The notes under the pieces are model-generated. The model was not told the origin of the DNA. It did not search any database and was given only the letters and a program-made list of their open reading frames with translations. From the NCBI RefSeq assembly GCF_003268675.1, contig NZ_CP029378.1, positions 2,480,001-2,544,000 of the forward strand: a DNA stretch of 64,000 bases, read 5' to 3'. Below are positions 34,621 through 43,916 of the stretch, one piece after another. The DNA comes from Streptomyces bacillaris. GTDB taxonomy: Bacteria > Actinomycetota > Actinomycetes > Streptomycetales > Streptomycetaceae. The number at the start of each line of letters is the position of its first letter. Position 1 is the first letter of the stretch. The translations under genes and the position numbers were made by a program.

Positions 34621-34812
34621 CGCGCACCGCCTCGGTGCCGACGGCGGGCTGCCGGTGCGGGGGACTGGGGGGTCATGGCGGGTTACTCCTTGGTGGATCG
34701 GTCGATCGGTGGGTCGGTCCGGTGGGGAACGCCCGCGGCGTCGGCTCCGCGGGAGTGGTGCGGTGGTGCGGTTCGGGGGGTGGCGGTTCCGGGGGTACGG
34801 GGGCGGGGCCGG

Positions 34813-36108
34813 TCAGGTCCTCGTGTGGGCGGAGGCCCGGGAGAGGGCGGCGGAGGCGTGGACGAGCAGTCCGAGCGACGCCGCGCCGCAGGCCAGGGCG
34901 GGGACGGCTCCGGTGCCGCCCGCCTCGACGAGGGCGTGGACGGGCCGGGCCAGCGGATCGAGGCCGGGGAGCCGGGCGGCGAGGACGAGGGCGGGGGCCG
35001 CGGCCTCCACGGCACAGGCGGCGGCCAGCGCGACGGTGCCCGGTCCGGGCAGTCCGTGGGCGGCCAGCAGCCGGGCCAGGAAGAACAGCACCCCGAGGGC
35101 GGCGGCCGCGACCGGCGTCCCGGTGCCGCCGAGGCCGAGGCCGGCCAGGTGCAGCAGGGGCAGCAGGGCGCAGAGGAAGAGGGCGACGGCTCCCAGGAGC
35201 AGGGGGCGCACTCCCGCGCCGAACTCCTCCAGTGCGCGGCTGCCCTCGAGTCTGCGGCGGGCCCGCACGGTGAAGAGGTGCGCGCACCAGGCGGCCGGGG
35301 CGATGGCCGCGGCGAGCCCGAGCAGCGGGGCGGGCGACGGCTGCCAGGGCCCGTCCGGGCCGCCGCTGATGACCTGGGCGATCAGTTCCTCGCCGTACAC
35401 CGCGAAGCTCAGGAGCCAGCAGGCGTACAGTCCGGCGCGGCCCGCTCCTTCGGGGGCGCGCAGGGGCCCCCGGCGCAGGCAGAGCCGGAGCGCCAGGCAG
35501 GCCAGGAGTGCGCCGGTGAGGGTCACGGCGGCCCGCGCTCCCCCGCCGAGCGCCCCTTCGGTGAGCCGGAGCACCCCGGCGGTGGCGAGGCAGGCGGCGC
35601 CGGGCAGCAGCGCGAGCAGCGTCCACCCGGCGCGGGCCCCGGCATCCGGGTGCGGGGCCGGGATCACCGGGGGCGGAGGCTCGGCGGGCCCGGCCGGGGT
35701 GCGGGCGTACAGCTCCTCGGCCAGCGCGAAGACGTCCCGGTGCCGGTAGCGGGCGGCGGTCCGGTCGGTGAGCCCGTGGGCCTCCAGACCGGCGGCGATC
35801 TCCAGCGGGCTGACGGCCCGTTCGCAGAGGGCGCGGTGGTGGTGCATCAGCGACTTCACGGGGTCGGCGGGCCTCCGGCGCACGGGGACGGGGTGCCTGC
35901 GCTGCCCGCCGCGCGCCGGGATCTCGGCGGGGCGGAGGGGGGTTGGAGTGGGGGTGGCAGCGTCCGTAGCCCCGACAGCGGGCTCGGCGGGCTCAGCGGG
36001 CTCGACGGGCTCAGCCTCAGGCCATGCGGGCTCGGCAACGGGCGGGGTGGTGTCGGCAGGCACCGTGATCCCTTCTCCGTGGTCGGGGCGGGTCGGTCGG
36101 TCACGCAT
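34813..36108 (-). CDS. Polytopic membrane protein of the polysaccharide-type cluster
   Basis: 431 residues from an ATG at 36108 that overlaps the glycosyltransferase stop by 8 bases (ATGCGTGA). A GTG at 36063 behind GGAGAAGGG would shorten it by 15 residues. The N-terminal ~140 residues are cytoplasmic: Pro/Glu/Ala-rich, then a conserved helical segment with SLMHHHRALCERAVSP, TDRTAARYRHRDV and FALAEELYAR. About 9-10 hydrophobic helices follow. It could be the exporter or a polymerase-like partner of the glycosyltransferase, a role PelG plays elsewhere, but I see no convincing PelG sequence. Confidence 0.75.
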   Translation of the reverse strand: MRDRPTRPDHGEGITVPADTTPPVAEPAWPEAEPVEPAEPAEPAVGATDAATPTPTPLRPAEIPARGGQRRHPVPVRRRPADPVKSLMHHHRALCERAVSPLEIAAGLEAHGLTDRTAARYRHRDVFALAEELYARTPAGPAEPPPPVIPAPHPDAGARAGWTLLALLPGAACLATAGVLRLTEGALGGGARAAVTLTGALLACLALRLCLRRGPLRAPEGAGRAGLYACWLLSFAVYGEELIAQVISGGPDGPWQPSPAPLLGLAAAIAPAAWCAHLFTVRARRRLEGSRALEEFGAGVRPLLLGAVALFLCALLPLLHLAGLGLGGTGTPVAAAALGVLFFLARLLAAHGLPGPGTVALAAACAVEAAAPALVLAARLPGLDPLARPVHALVEAGGTGAVPALACGAASLGLLVHASAALSRASAHTRT

Positions 36109-37987
36109 CGCCGTCCCCCGGTCCACGTTCGGCGGCCACACAGAAAGGCAGGCGCTCCCCGGCCACCGCACGCTCCCCGGCCCCGGCACGCACCTCGGCC
36201 GCCGCAGGCTCCCCGGCAACCACCGTCTCCCCCGCGCCCTCCCCCACCGCGCACTCCGCCCCGTCCGCCGCCGCCACCGCGACACCGGCCCGGTCCGGTC
36301 CCGTCACCGCGGCCCGGGGCCGGGTCCAGGGCCCGGGGAGGCGGGCTTCCGGTGGGGTGGCGAAGAGGAGGGGGTCGCCGTCGGGCTCCCGCCGGACCGG
36401 AGCCTGCGAGATCAGCTCCAGGTAAATGCCGCGAAATGCCGCGAGGTTCTGTTCGACGGTGAAGAGTTCGAGCGCGCGGGCCCGTGCCGCTGCCCCCAGG
36501 CGCGCCCGGCGCTCGGGGTCGCGCAGCAGCGCGATGCAGGCGTCCGCGAGCGCCCGGGGGTTGCGCGGGGGCACGACCAGGCCGGTGCCGCCGATGACTT
36601 CGACGACGGCTCCGACATCCGTGGAGACCGTGGCCCGGCCGCAGAGCATCGACTCGACGAGGCCGATCGGGAAGCCTTCGACGACGCTGGAGAGGACGGC
36701 CGCACCGCCCGCCGCGTAGGCCTCCGCGAGGTCGGGGATCTCGGGGCCGCCGATCTCCTCGAAGGTGACCGGGCTGACGCCCTCGGCGTGGGCGCCGGTG
36801 GCCTCGTCGGGGAAGAGCTGGGCGGCCAGCGCCCGGCAGTGCGCGAGGTACGTGGTGGCCTCCTCGCCCTCCGCCGGGGCGCCGAAGATCCGCAGCCGGG
36901 CGTCCGGTTCGGCGCGGCGGACCTCGGCGAAGGCGTGGAGCAGGGCGATCAGGTCCTTGGCGGGCTCGATCCGCCCGGCCCAGACCAGGGTTTTCGGGCC
37001 GCCCTGGTCGTCGTGCTCACCGACCCGGGCGAACCGCTCGGCGGCCATGCCCGGGTAGACCGTGCGCTGCCGGGCCGGGTCGGCGCCGCACCGCTGCTGC
37101 CAGCGGCGGACGTGGGTGTTGCCCGCGACGACGAGCGCGGCCTGCCGGTAGACCTCGGCCGCCAGCAGGGCGTGGAAGCGGGCGAGGAGGGCGCGTACGG
37201 GAGCACCGAAGGGCGCTTCCGGCGCGGCCAGGTAGTGCGCCCGGAGCTGCACAGCGTGCTCGGTGATGAGCAGGGGCACCCCGAAGAAGCGTTTGGCCAG
37301 CAGCCCCGGAATCGCGGCCGCCCCGCCCGAGGCCGCGTGGCAGAGGTCGACCGCGCCGAGGCTCCCGGGGGCGTACCAGTCGAGCGAGAGCGGGCGCAGG
37401 AGGCGCTCCAGCTCGGCGGCGAAGGCGAGATGGTCCACGACGGTGGCGCTCCGCACGATGCGGCCGGCGCCCCGGGCGCGGGAGGCGGCCTCCAGGATCC
37501 GTACGGTGGTCTCGGAGCGCAGGGCGAGGTGGAGTCCGCCGCGCTCGCGGGCCAGCTCGGCCAGGCCGTAGAAGCCCTCGGTGAAGAGTTCGGCGCCCGG
37601 GGCCCCGTCGGTCGCGGGGTCGGCCCCGGCGTCCTCGGAGGCGCAGACCGCGGTGGCGAGCGCCGTCAGGTGCGCGGCGAAGCGCCTGCGGTCTCGCCGC
37701 CCGTAGGAGACGCCCCCGCCGGTCACCAGCCGGGCCAGCAGGCCGCGCTCACCGCTGCCGTGCGGGGTGCCGTCCTCCGGCGTCCAGAGCGGCGCGGTCC
37801 GCACCCGGCCGACGTGGTGCGGCAGCCCGACCCAGCCCTGGTCCTCCTGCTCGGCGGAGCGGCTCAGCGCGAAGAGGTCGAACTCGTGCTGCGGCAGGCC
37901 GCGCACCAGCCGGTCGCACCAGAGCCTGGACTCACCGGTCGCATACGGGTAGCCACCCTCCGTGAGCAGTCCGATCCGCACGAGCAC
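36101..37987 (-). CDS. PelF-like GT4 glycosyltransferase (DUF3492 type)
   Basis: 628 residues. It starts MLVRIGLLTEGGYPYATG, close to the N-terminal DUF3492 signature of PelF glycosyltransferases (LxxEGxYPYxxGG). The acceptor domain runs to about 300, with LLITEHAVQLRAHYL. The GT-B donor domain contains LVWAGRIEPAKDLI, LRIFGAPAE, and the EX7E motif SVVEGFPIGLVESMLCGR. After LELFTVEQN the last ~110 residues are Ala/Gly/Glu low complexity. PelF uses a UDP-amino sugar to make the cationic Pel exopolysaccharide. Here it leads a four-gene operon with a membrane protein, an epimerase and a Spherulin4 protein. Confidence 0.82.
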   Translation of the reverse strand: MLVRIGLLTEGGYPYATGESRLWCDRLVRGLPQHEFDLFALSRSAEQEDQGWVGLPHHVGRVRTAPLWTPEDGTPHGSGERGLLARLVTGGGVSYGRRDRRRFAAHLTALATAVCASEDAGADPATDGAPGAELFTEGFYGLAELARERGGLHLALRSETTVRILEAASRARGAGRIVRSATVVDHLAFAAELERLLRPLSLDWYAPGSLGAVDLCHAASGGAAAIPGLLAKRFFGVPLLITEHAVQLRAHYLAAPEAPFGAPVRALLARFHALLAAEVYRQAALVVAGNTHVRRWQQRCGADPARQRTVYPGMAAERFARVGEHDDQGGPKTLVWAGRIEPAKDLIALLHAFAEVRRAEPDARLRIFGAPAEGEEATTYLAHCRALAAQLFPDEATGAHAEGVSPVTFEEIGGPEIPDLAEAYAAGGAAVLSSVVEGFPIGLVESMLCGRATVSTDVGAVVEVIGGTGLVVPPRNPRALADACIALLRDPERRARLGAAARARALELFTVEQNLAAFRGIYLELISQAPVRREPDGDPLLFATPPEARLPGPWTRPRAAVTGPDRAGVAVAAADGAECAVGEGAGETVVAGEPAAAEVRAGAGERAVAGERLPFCVAAERGPGDGDA

Positions 37988-38060
37988 ACCCCCGATCTCC
38001 CTTGTGGGCAGCCGCCGTTGGAACGGCGACTCGCAGCGGGACGACCGTAAGCGGACAGGC

Positions 38061-38096
38061 CGGTGGCGCGACGGACGGTTGTCCGTCGCGCCACCG
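38061..38096. terminator. Terminator between ABC operon and glycosyltransferase operon
   Basis: 16-bp perfect stem (38061-38076 with 38081-38096) and a GGTT loop. It lies 76 bases after the ABC ATPase stop and before the glycosyltransferase start, all on the minus strand, so it separates the two operons. Confidence 0.85.
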
Positions 38097-38171
38097 AAAG
38101 GGGTGAACCGTCGTAACTTTCCCGCCCCCGTCGCGTTCCGTCGCGATAAGGCGGTCTGTTGTCACGGAGGG

Positions 38172-39926
38172 TCAGGCTGCGGCCAGCTCCTTGCGGGCCG
38201 CCCGGCGGGCCGCCGCGAGCCCGGGATCGAGCGCGGGGACGGCCGCCAGCAGCTGTTTCGTGTACGGGTCCCGGGGGTCCTCGTACACCTCGTCGGCGGG
38301 GCCCTGCTCGACGATCAGGCCGCCGCGCATGACCGCGACATGGTCGCTGACCTGCCGGACCACGGCGAGGTCGTGGGCGATGAAGACCAGGCCGATGGAG
38401 AGTTCCCGCTGGAGTTCGGCGAGCAGGGCGACCACCTGGGCCTGGGTGGTGACGTCGAGCGCGGAGACCGCCTCGTCGCAGACGATGACCTTCGGCTCGG
38501 CGGCCAGGGCGCGGGCGATCCCGATGCGCTGGCGCTGTCCGCCGCTGAACTCGTGCGGGTAGCGCTCGAAGTGCGCCCGGTCCAGCCCGACGCGCTGCAG
38601 GAGTGCGCCCACCCGGTCCCGTACGCGCTCCTCGTCGTGCTCCCCGGCGGCCCGCAGCGGGTCGGCCACGGACTCCCCCACCGAGCGGCGCGGGTTGAGG
38701 GAGGCGACGGGGTCCTGGAACACCATCTGCAGCTCGCGCCGGAAGGGCCGCAGCTCCTTCTCCGAGAGCGAGCCGATCTCCGTACCCCCGTAACGGAGGC
38801 GGCCCGCCGTCGGGTCGAGCAGCCGGACCAGCATCCGGCCGAGCGTGGTCTTGCCGCTGCCGCTCTCCCCGACGATGCCGAGCGTCCGCCCGGCGTGCAC
38901 GGCGAGCGAGACCCCGTCCACGGCAACGGTCCGCCCGCTCCCCCGCCCGAACTCCCGCCGCAGCTCGAAGGCTTCGAGCAGCGGTCCTTCCGCCACGCTG
39001 TCGGGCAACGGTACGGAGGCTTCCGCGGCGGCTTCGAGCAGCGGTACGGAGACCTCATCGGCGCTCCCGTCCGCAGCAGCCCCCACGGCGGCGCGCGGGG
39101 AAGGCACCGGCCCCGGCGTCACCGTGGGCACCGCCCTCCGCGTCTCCACCCTCGGCACCGCCGCCAGCAGCTCCTTCGTGTACGCCTCGCGCGGGGCGCC
39201 GAGCACCCGGGCCACCGGCCCGCGCTCCACCTCCCGGCCGGCGCGCATGACGAGCACCTCGTCCACGCTCTCGGCGGCCACACCCACGTCGTGGGTGACC
39301 AGCAGCAGCCCCGTGCCCGTCTCCTGGCGGAGGTCGTGCAGCAGGTCCAGGATCTGGGCCTGGACGGTGACGTCGAGCGCGGTCGTCGGCTCGTCGGCCA
39401 CGATCAGCCGGGGTTCGCAGGCCAGGGCCATCGCGATGAGCGCCCGCTGCCGCATCCCGCCGGAGAACTCGTGCGGGCGGAGCCGGGAGCGGCGGGCCGC
39501 GGCCGGGATGCCGACCCGGTCCAGCACCTCCACGGCCCGGGCGCGGGCGGCCCGGCGGGAGAGGCGGCGGTGGACCCGGAGGACCTCCGCGATCTGGTCG
39601 CCCACCGGGTAGTACGGGTCGAGCGAGGAGAGCGGGTCCTGGAAGACCATGGCGGCCTGCGCGCCCCGCAGGGCCCGCAGTTGGCGGTCGTCGGCCGTGT
39701 TCACGTCCGTACCGGCGACGCGGACGGTGCCGCCGACCCGGGCGCCGGTCCCCCGGTGGAGGCCGAGCAGGGCGTAGGCGGAGGCGGACTTGCCGGATCC
39801 GGACTCCCCGACCACGGCGAGCGCGCCGCCCGCTTCCAGCGTGAAGGAGAGGCCGTCCACGGCCCGTACGGAACCGAAGTCGACGGTGAGACCGGCGACC
39901 TCCACCAGAGGCTCATGTGTTGTCAT
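38172..39926 (-). CDS. Oligopeptide/dipeptide ABC transporter, fused double ATPase
   Basis: 584 residues from an ATG at 39926, overlapping the permease stop (ATGA). Two complete ABC domains in one chain: first GESGSGKSASAYALLG, FSGGMRQRALIAMAL, IVADEPTTALD; second GESGSGKTTLGRMLVRLL, FSGGQRQRIGIARAL, IVCDEAVSALD. An Ala/Pro/Val linker of ~60 residues joins them. The fusion replaces the separate OppD and OppF subunits. It ends the operon: substrate-binding lipoprotein, two permeases, ATPase. The transporter imports peptides, or possibly another SBP_bac_5 ligand. Confidence 0.9.
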   Translation of the reverse strand: MTTHEPLVEVAGLTVDFGSVRAVDGLSFTLEAGGALAVVGESGSGKSASAYALLGLHRGTGARVGGTVRVAGTDVNTADDRQLRALRGAQAAMVFQDPLSSLDPYYPVGDQIAEVLRVHRRLSRRAARARAVEVLDRVGIPAAARRSRLRPHEFSGGMRQRALIAMALACEPRLIVADEPTTALDVTVQAQILDLLHDLRQETGTGLLLVTHDVGVAAESVDEVLVMRAGREVERGPVARVLGAPREAYTKELLAAVPRVETRRAVPTVTPGPVPSPRAAVGAAADGSADEVSVPLLEAAAEASVPLPDSVAEGPLLEAFELRREFGRGSGRTVAVDGVSLAVHAGRTLGIVGESGSGKTTLGRMLVRLLDPTAGRLRYGGTEIGSLSEKELRPFRRELQMVFQDPVASLNPRRSVGESVADPLRAAGEHDEERVRDRVGALLQRVGLDRAHFERYPHEFSGGQRQRIGIARALAAEPKVIVCDEAVSALDVTTQAQVVALLAELQRELSIGLVFIAHDLAVVRQVSDHVAVMRGGLIVEQGPADEVYEDPRDPYTKQLLAAVPALDPGLAAARRAARKELAAA

Positions 39927-40912
39927 GACAGGACCACCCGTCGGTCGGCCAGCGCGTACAGCAGGTCCGCGACGGCATTGGCGAGGACGACGAAGAACCC
40001 GGTCACCAGCACCATGCCGACCACCACGGGCAGGTCGACGAGCTTGACCGCGTTGACCAGCTCGCGCCCGATGCCGGGGATGCCGAAGAGGGATTCGGTG
40101 AGCACCGCGCCGCCGAACATCGTGCCGAAGTCCAGGGCGCTGAGCGCGATGACGGGCGCCACCGCGCCCCGGAGCGCGTGGCGGCCGACGATGGCCCGCT
40201 CCCCGACCCCGTACGCGCGGAAGGTGCGCACATGGTCCTCGGCGAGCGTCTCCAGCATGGCGCTGCGGGTGAGCCGCGCGTACTTGGCGGACTCGATCAG
40301 CGCCAGCGACACCCAGGGCAGCAGCAGCCCCCACGCCCACTGTTCGGGGTCCTCCGCGAAGGGGACGTAACTCGGGGCGGGCAGCCACTGGAGGGTGGAG
40401 CAGAACACGATGATGAGCAGCAGCCCGATGACGAAGACGGGCGTGGCCGAGCCCGCGAGGGTCAGCCAGGTCAGGACGCGTTCGGTGAGCCGGCCGCGCC
40501 GCCAGGCGGAGAGCACGCCGGTGCCCACGCCGAGCAGCAGCCACCCCGCGAAGGCCCCGATGACCAGTGAGCCGGTGACCGGGAGCTTGGCCAGGATGAG
40601 TTGGGTGACCTGCTGGTCGGACTGGTAGGAGACGCCGAGGCAGGGTGCGGAGCAGTGCTCCACGCCGGTGCCGGTGGAGAAGTCCCGGCCCGCGACGATG
40701 CCCTGGAGGAAGTGCCCGTACTGCACGTACAGCGGGTCGTCCAGCCGCAGTTGGTCGGTGACCTGGGCGAGCTGGGCGGGTGAGCAGCGCGGGCCGCAGA
40801 CGAGCTGGGCGACGTTGCCGGGGGCCACGTAGAAGATGCCGTAGAGGATGGCGGTCAGGGCGAACAGGACGAGGACGGCCCCGCCGAGCCGCCGGATCAG
40901 GAACCCGGTCAT
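39923..40912 (-). CDS. ABC transporter permease, DppB/OppB type
   Basis: 329 residues with ATGA overlaps at both ends. Six predicted membrane helices. The start MTGFLIRRLGGAVLVLFALT and the long periplasmic loop after helix 1 with QLRLDDPLYVQYGHFLQGIV are typical of DppB. The cytoplasmic EAA-like loop reads EDHVRTFRAYGVGERAIVGR, followed by LFGIPGIGRELVNAV. An extra Cys-containing stretch (CGPRCS and EHCSAPC) in the extracytoplasmic loop might form disulfides and is seen in some actinobacterial members. Confidence 0.9.
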   Translation of the reverse strand: MTGFLIRRLGGAVLVLFALTAILYGIFYVAPGNVAQLVCGPRCSPAQLAQVTDQLRLDDPLYVQYGHFLQGIVAGRDFSTGTGVEHCSAPCLGVSYQSDQQVTQLILAKLPVTGSLVIGAFAGWLLLGVGTGVLSAWRRGRLTERVLTWLTLAGSATPVFVIGLLLIIVFCSTLQWLPAPSYVPFAEDPEQWAWGLLLPWVSLALIESAKYARLTRSAMLETLAEDHVRTFRAYGVGERAIVGRHALRGAVAPVIALSALDFGTMFGGAVLTESLFGIPGIGRELVNAVKLVDLPVVVGMVLVTGFFVVLANAVADLLYALADRRVVLS

Positions 40913-41898
40913 GCCCTGCCCCCCTTGCTGTTCTTCGTGCCCACCCGCAGCCGGGAGGCGGCGCGCGGGTCGAGCGCCGTGCGGATGCCCTCACCGAGGA
41001 CGGTGAGCGCGAGGACGGTGACGAAGAGGAGCCCGGCGGGGAGCAGCAGATAGGTGGGGGCGGCCTGGTACCAGGTGTTGGCCTCCGTGAGCATCTGGCC
41101 CCAGGACGGGGTGGGTGGTTTGACACCGACGCCGAGGAAGGAGAGGGCCGCCTCCGCGACGATGTTGGAGGGGAAGGCCAGGGCGCCGTACGTGATCACG
41201 GGGGCGGCGAGCGAGGGCAGCAGCTCGCGGCGGGCGATGGCCCATCTGCCGCGTCCGCTGAGCCGGGCCGCCGCGACGAAGTCGAGGGACGTGAGGGCGA
41301 GCGCCTGGGCTCGCACGATCTTCGAGATGCCGGACCAGCCGATGCCGCCGAGGACCAGGGCGATCAGGACGGGCCGGGGAAAGGTGTCGGGCACGATCGC
41401 CAGGAGCGCCAGGGCGATGACCATGAGCGGCAGGGCGACGTTGATGTCCGTGATCCGGCTGAGGAGCTGGTCGCCCCAGCGGCTGCCGAGCGCGGCGGTG
41501 AGGCCGATGACCAGGCCGAGGGTGATCTGCAGGACGGTGGCGACGAGGGCGACGCCGAGCGAGACCCGGGCGCCGTAGACGACCCTGGCGAACAGGTCGC
41601 GGCCGGTCTGGGGTTCGACGCCGAGCCAGTGGTCGGCGCTGATGCCGCCGAAGGGGCCGATGGGGACGCCGCCGGCCGCCGAGTCGACGAGGTCGGGGTG
41701 GTAGGTGTTGGGGTCCTGGCCCGCCAGTGCGGTGAGCAGCGGCGCGGCGAGCGCGACCAGGGCGAGCAGGAGGACGACGAGGGCCGCGGCGGAGGCCGCG
41801 CGCTGGGCGCGCAGCCTCTGCCGGAACGACCGGGCCCCGGGGGCGGGGGCGACGGCCGGCGCCGCTCCCGCCTCCTGGGCCAGCAGGGCCTGGGACAT
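40909..41898 (-). CDS. ABC transporter permease, DppC/OppC type
   Basis: 329 residues. N-terminal cytoplasmic segment, first helix AALVVLLLALVALAAPLL, then HWLGVEPQTGRDLFARVVYGARVSL, the OppC hallmark. EAA-loop: ALTSLDFVAAARLSGRGRW, followed by AEAALSFLGVGVKPPTPSWG, a signature of DppC/NikC. It overlaps the downstream permease by four bases and follows the substrate-binding protein by 2 bases, so translation is coupled. Confidence 0.92.
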   Translation of the reverse strand: MSQALLAQEAGAAPAVAPAPGARSFRQRLRAQRAASAAALVVLLLALVALAAPLLTALAGQDPNTYHPDLVDSAAGGVPIGPFGGISADHWLGVEPQTGRDLFARVVYGARVSLGVALVATVLQITLGLVIGLTAALGSRWGDQLLSRITDINVALPLMVIALALLAIVPDTFPRPVLIALVLGGIGWSGISKIVRAQALALTSLDFVAAARLSGRGRWAIARRELLPSLAAPVITYGALAFPSNIVAEAALSFLGVGVKPPTPSWGQMLTEANTWYQAAPTYLLLPAGLLFVTVLALTVLGEGIRTALDPRAASRLRVGTKNSKGGRA

Positions 41899-41900
41899 GG

Positions 41901-43625
41901 TTACTTGACCGCGACCTGGGAGACGTCGAGGACACCGGTCCAGTCGCTGATGACGACGTTCTTGACGCTCTCGCCGTACAGCCGCTTGTAGACCGGGTGG
42001 AAGAGCGGGACGGTCAGCGCCTTCTCACCGATCTTGCTGTCGAGCGCGCCCCAGCGGGCGGCGGCGGCCTTCAGGTCGGTCAGCTTGTTGATCTCGTCGA
42101 TCTCCTTGTTGACCTCGGGGTCGTTCAGGAAGGCGGCATTGTAGTTGGAGCCGTCCCGGACGATCTGCCGGCCGTCGAAGATCGGGGCGAGGAAGGGGCC
42201 GCCGGAGGGCCAGTCGGCGCCCCAGCGGGAGAGGAAGAAGCCGGGCGTCCTCTTGGCGTCGTGGGTGGTGTCGGAGTAGTCGTTGTCCTCCAGCCCCTGG
42301 AGCTTCACGGTGATCCCGGCCTTCTTGAGCGCGGCCTGGATCGCGGTGGCGATCTCCGGGCTGGTCTGGAAGTCCTTGGCGTTGGAGTGGGTGAGGGTGA
42401 CGGTGAGCCCCTTCTCGTGCCCGGCCTCCTTCAGCAGCTCCCTGGCCTTCTCGGCGTTGCCCGTCTTCCCGGCCGGGAAGTGGTCGTAGGGCTGGTGTCC
42501 GAAGAAGTCCCGCTCGGGGAGGAAGGTGGTGGCGGGCTCGGCGAGCGAGGAGCCGCCCGCCGCGTTGATGACCGAGGTGCGGTCGACGGCGTACGCGATC
42601 GCCTGGCGCACCTTCGGGTCGTCGAAGGGCTTCACCTCCGGGTTGAAGGCGATGTAGTTGGTGTAGCCGAAGTGGCCGGTGCCGACGCGGGTGGCGAGCT
42701 CCTTGTCGCTGCCGGCCTTGGCGAGTTCGGCGGGGCCGAGGTTGGTGTCGGTGGTGACGGCGGCGGCGTCGGGGCCCTGGGAGGCGGAGAGCCGCTGGTT
42801 GATGACGGTGGCGTCGAGTCCGGAGCGGACGTCGATGCGGTCGGGGTAGGCCTTGCGCTCCTCGTCGGTCGCCGCGGACCAGTGCGGGTTGCGCTCCAGG
42901 ATCAGCCGCTCGCCGTCGTTCTCGTTGGAGACGACCTTGTACGGACCCGAGGAGACCGGGTGCTCCTCGTACTTGGTGCCGGTGTCCTTGGCCTTGGGTA
43001 CGGGGGTGGTCTGGGTCTGGGTCGCCAGATACGGGAACTCGCCCTCGGGCTTGTTCAGCCGGAAGACGATGGTCCGGTCGTCGGGCACCTCGATGGAGTC
43101 GAGCCCCTTCTTCTCCTTGTACGGGCCCTGGTAGTCGGCGCCGCCGATCAGCCAGTCCCGCAGGTAGGGGGCGCCGCCGAAGAGTTCGGCGGCGAAGGAG
43201 CGCTCGATGCCGTACTTGATGTCGGCGGAGGTGATCGCGGTGCCGTCCTCGTACTTGAGCCCTTCCTTCAGGGTGTACGTCCACACCGTGGCGTCCTCGT
43301 TGGGCCTGCCCAGGTCGGTGGCGAGGTCGGGGACGACCTTCGCGCCCTCGGCGCCGTCCTCGCGGTTGCGGGTGGTGAGGGTGCGGAAGACGAGGGAGGG
43401 GACGTTGCCGCCGCCGGAGGTGTAGAGCCGGGCGGGGTCGAAGTCCTGCTGGGGGTTGCGGTTCAGGACGGTGAGGGTGCCGCCCTTCTGCGGCGTGCCC
43501 TCGGCCCCGGAGCCGCTGTCGCCGCCCTTGCTGTCCTCCGGGCCGCAGGCCGCGGCACCCGCGGCGAGGACGAGGGCGACGGTGGCGGCGGCCACGCAGC
43601 GAGCTATGGGGGACGGTTGACGCAT
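41901..43625 (-). CDS. Oligopeptide-type substrate-binding lipoprotein (SBP_bac_5)
   Basis: 574 residues from an ATG at 43625. Signal peptide and lipobox-like AAACG (Cys near residue 27) followed by a Gly/Ser linker, so anchored outside the membrane. SBP_bac_5 features: KGGTLTVLNRNPQQDFDPARLY, VWTYTLKEGLKYEDGTAIT, ADIKYGIERSF, VRQAIAYAVDRTSV and VPLFHPVYKRLYGESV. It probably captures peptides for the adjacent permeases. It is first in the operon and has a 290-base leader containing a hairpin and a short Cys-containing ORF. Confidence 0.92.
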   Translation of the reverse strand: MRQPSPIARCVAAATVALVLAAGAAACGPEDSKGGDSGSGAEGTPQKGGTLTVLNRNPQQDFDPARLYTSGGGNVPSLVFRTLTTRNREDGAEGAKVVPDLATDLGRPNEDATVWTYTLKEGLKYEDGTAITSADIKYGIERSFAAELFGGAPYLRDWLIGGADYQGPYKEKKGLDSIEVPDDRTIVFRLNKPEGEFPYLATQTQTTPVPKAKDTGTKYEEHPVSSGPYKVVSNENDGERLILERNPHWSAATDEERKAYPDRIDVRSGLDATVINQRLSASQGPDAAAVTTDTNLGPAELAKAGSDKELATRVGTGHFGYTNYIAFNPEVKPFDDPKVRQAIAYAVDRTSVINAAGGSSLAEPATTFLPERDFFGHQPYDHFPAGKTGNAEKARELLKEAGHEKGLTVTLTHSNAKDFQTSPEIATAIQAALKKAGITVKLQGLEDNDYSDTTHDAKRTPGFFLSRWGADWPSGGPFLAPIFDGRQIVRDGSNYNAAFLNDPEVNKEIDEINKLTDLKAAAARWGALDSKIGEKALTVPLFHPVYKRLYGESVKNVVISDWTGVLDVSQVAVK

Positions 43626-43840
43626 CGGAAGACGACCTCTCGGAATGCTGGTGCCGCGGTGGATGGCACACGAAATGACACGCGAAGCGGCACACGCGGA
43701 ACGGCACGTGGGACCACGCGGGAAAGGGAGGGGGAATCCGCGCGGGCGGCAGCGGAAGAAGGCGCCGGAATCGCACCCGGGCCGTCGGAAAAACACCTGC
43801 CGCGCCTGCGGACGGAGTACGTCCGGGCGCGGCGGTCACG

Positions 43841-43877
43841 GACCCGCCGGAGCCGGTCAGGGGCTCATGGGCGGGTC
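43841..43877 (-). promoter_or_regulatory. Long hairpin in leader of oligopeptide operon
   Basis: GACCCGCC (43841-43848) pairs with GGCGGGTC (43870-43877), and inner GAGCC/GGCTC extends the stem. It lies 40 bases after the short upstream ORF stop and ~215 bases before the binding-protein ATG. There is no T-tract; it could act as attenuator or RNA processing site. Confidence 0.5.
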
Positions 43878-43916
43878 ACGGAAAAGGGAAAGGCCGACAG
43901 CGCGCTCGGACAGGTG

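Noticed and set aside
34813..36108. Direct assignment of the membrane protein as PelG
   Set aside because: The number of helices is similar, but no PelG sequence signature is visible and it has a long N-terminal cytoplasmic segment.
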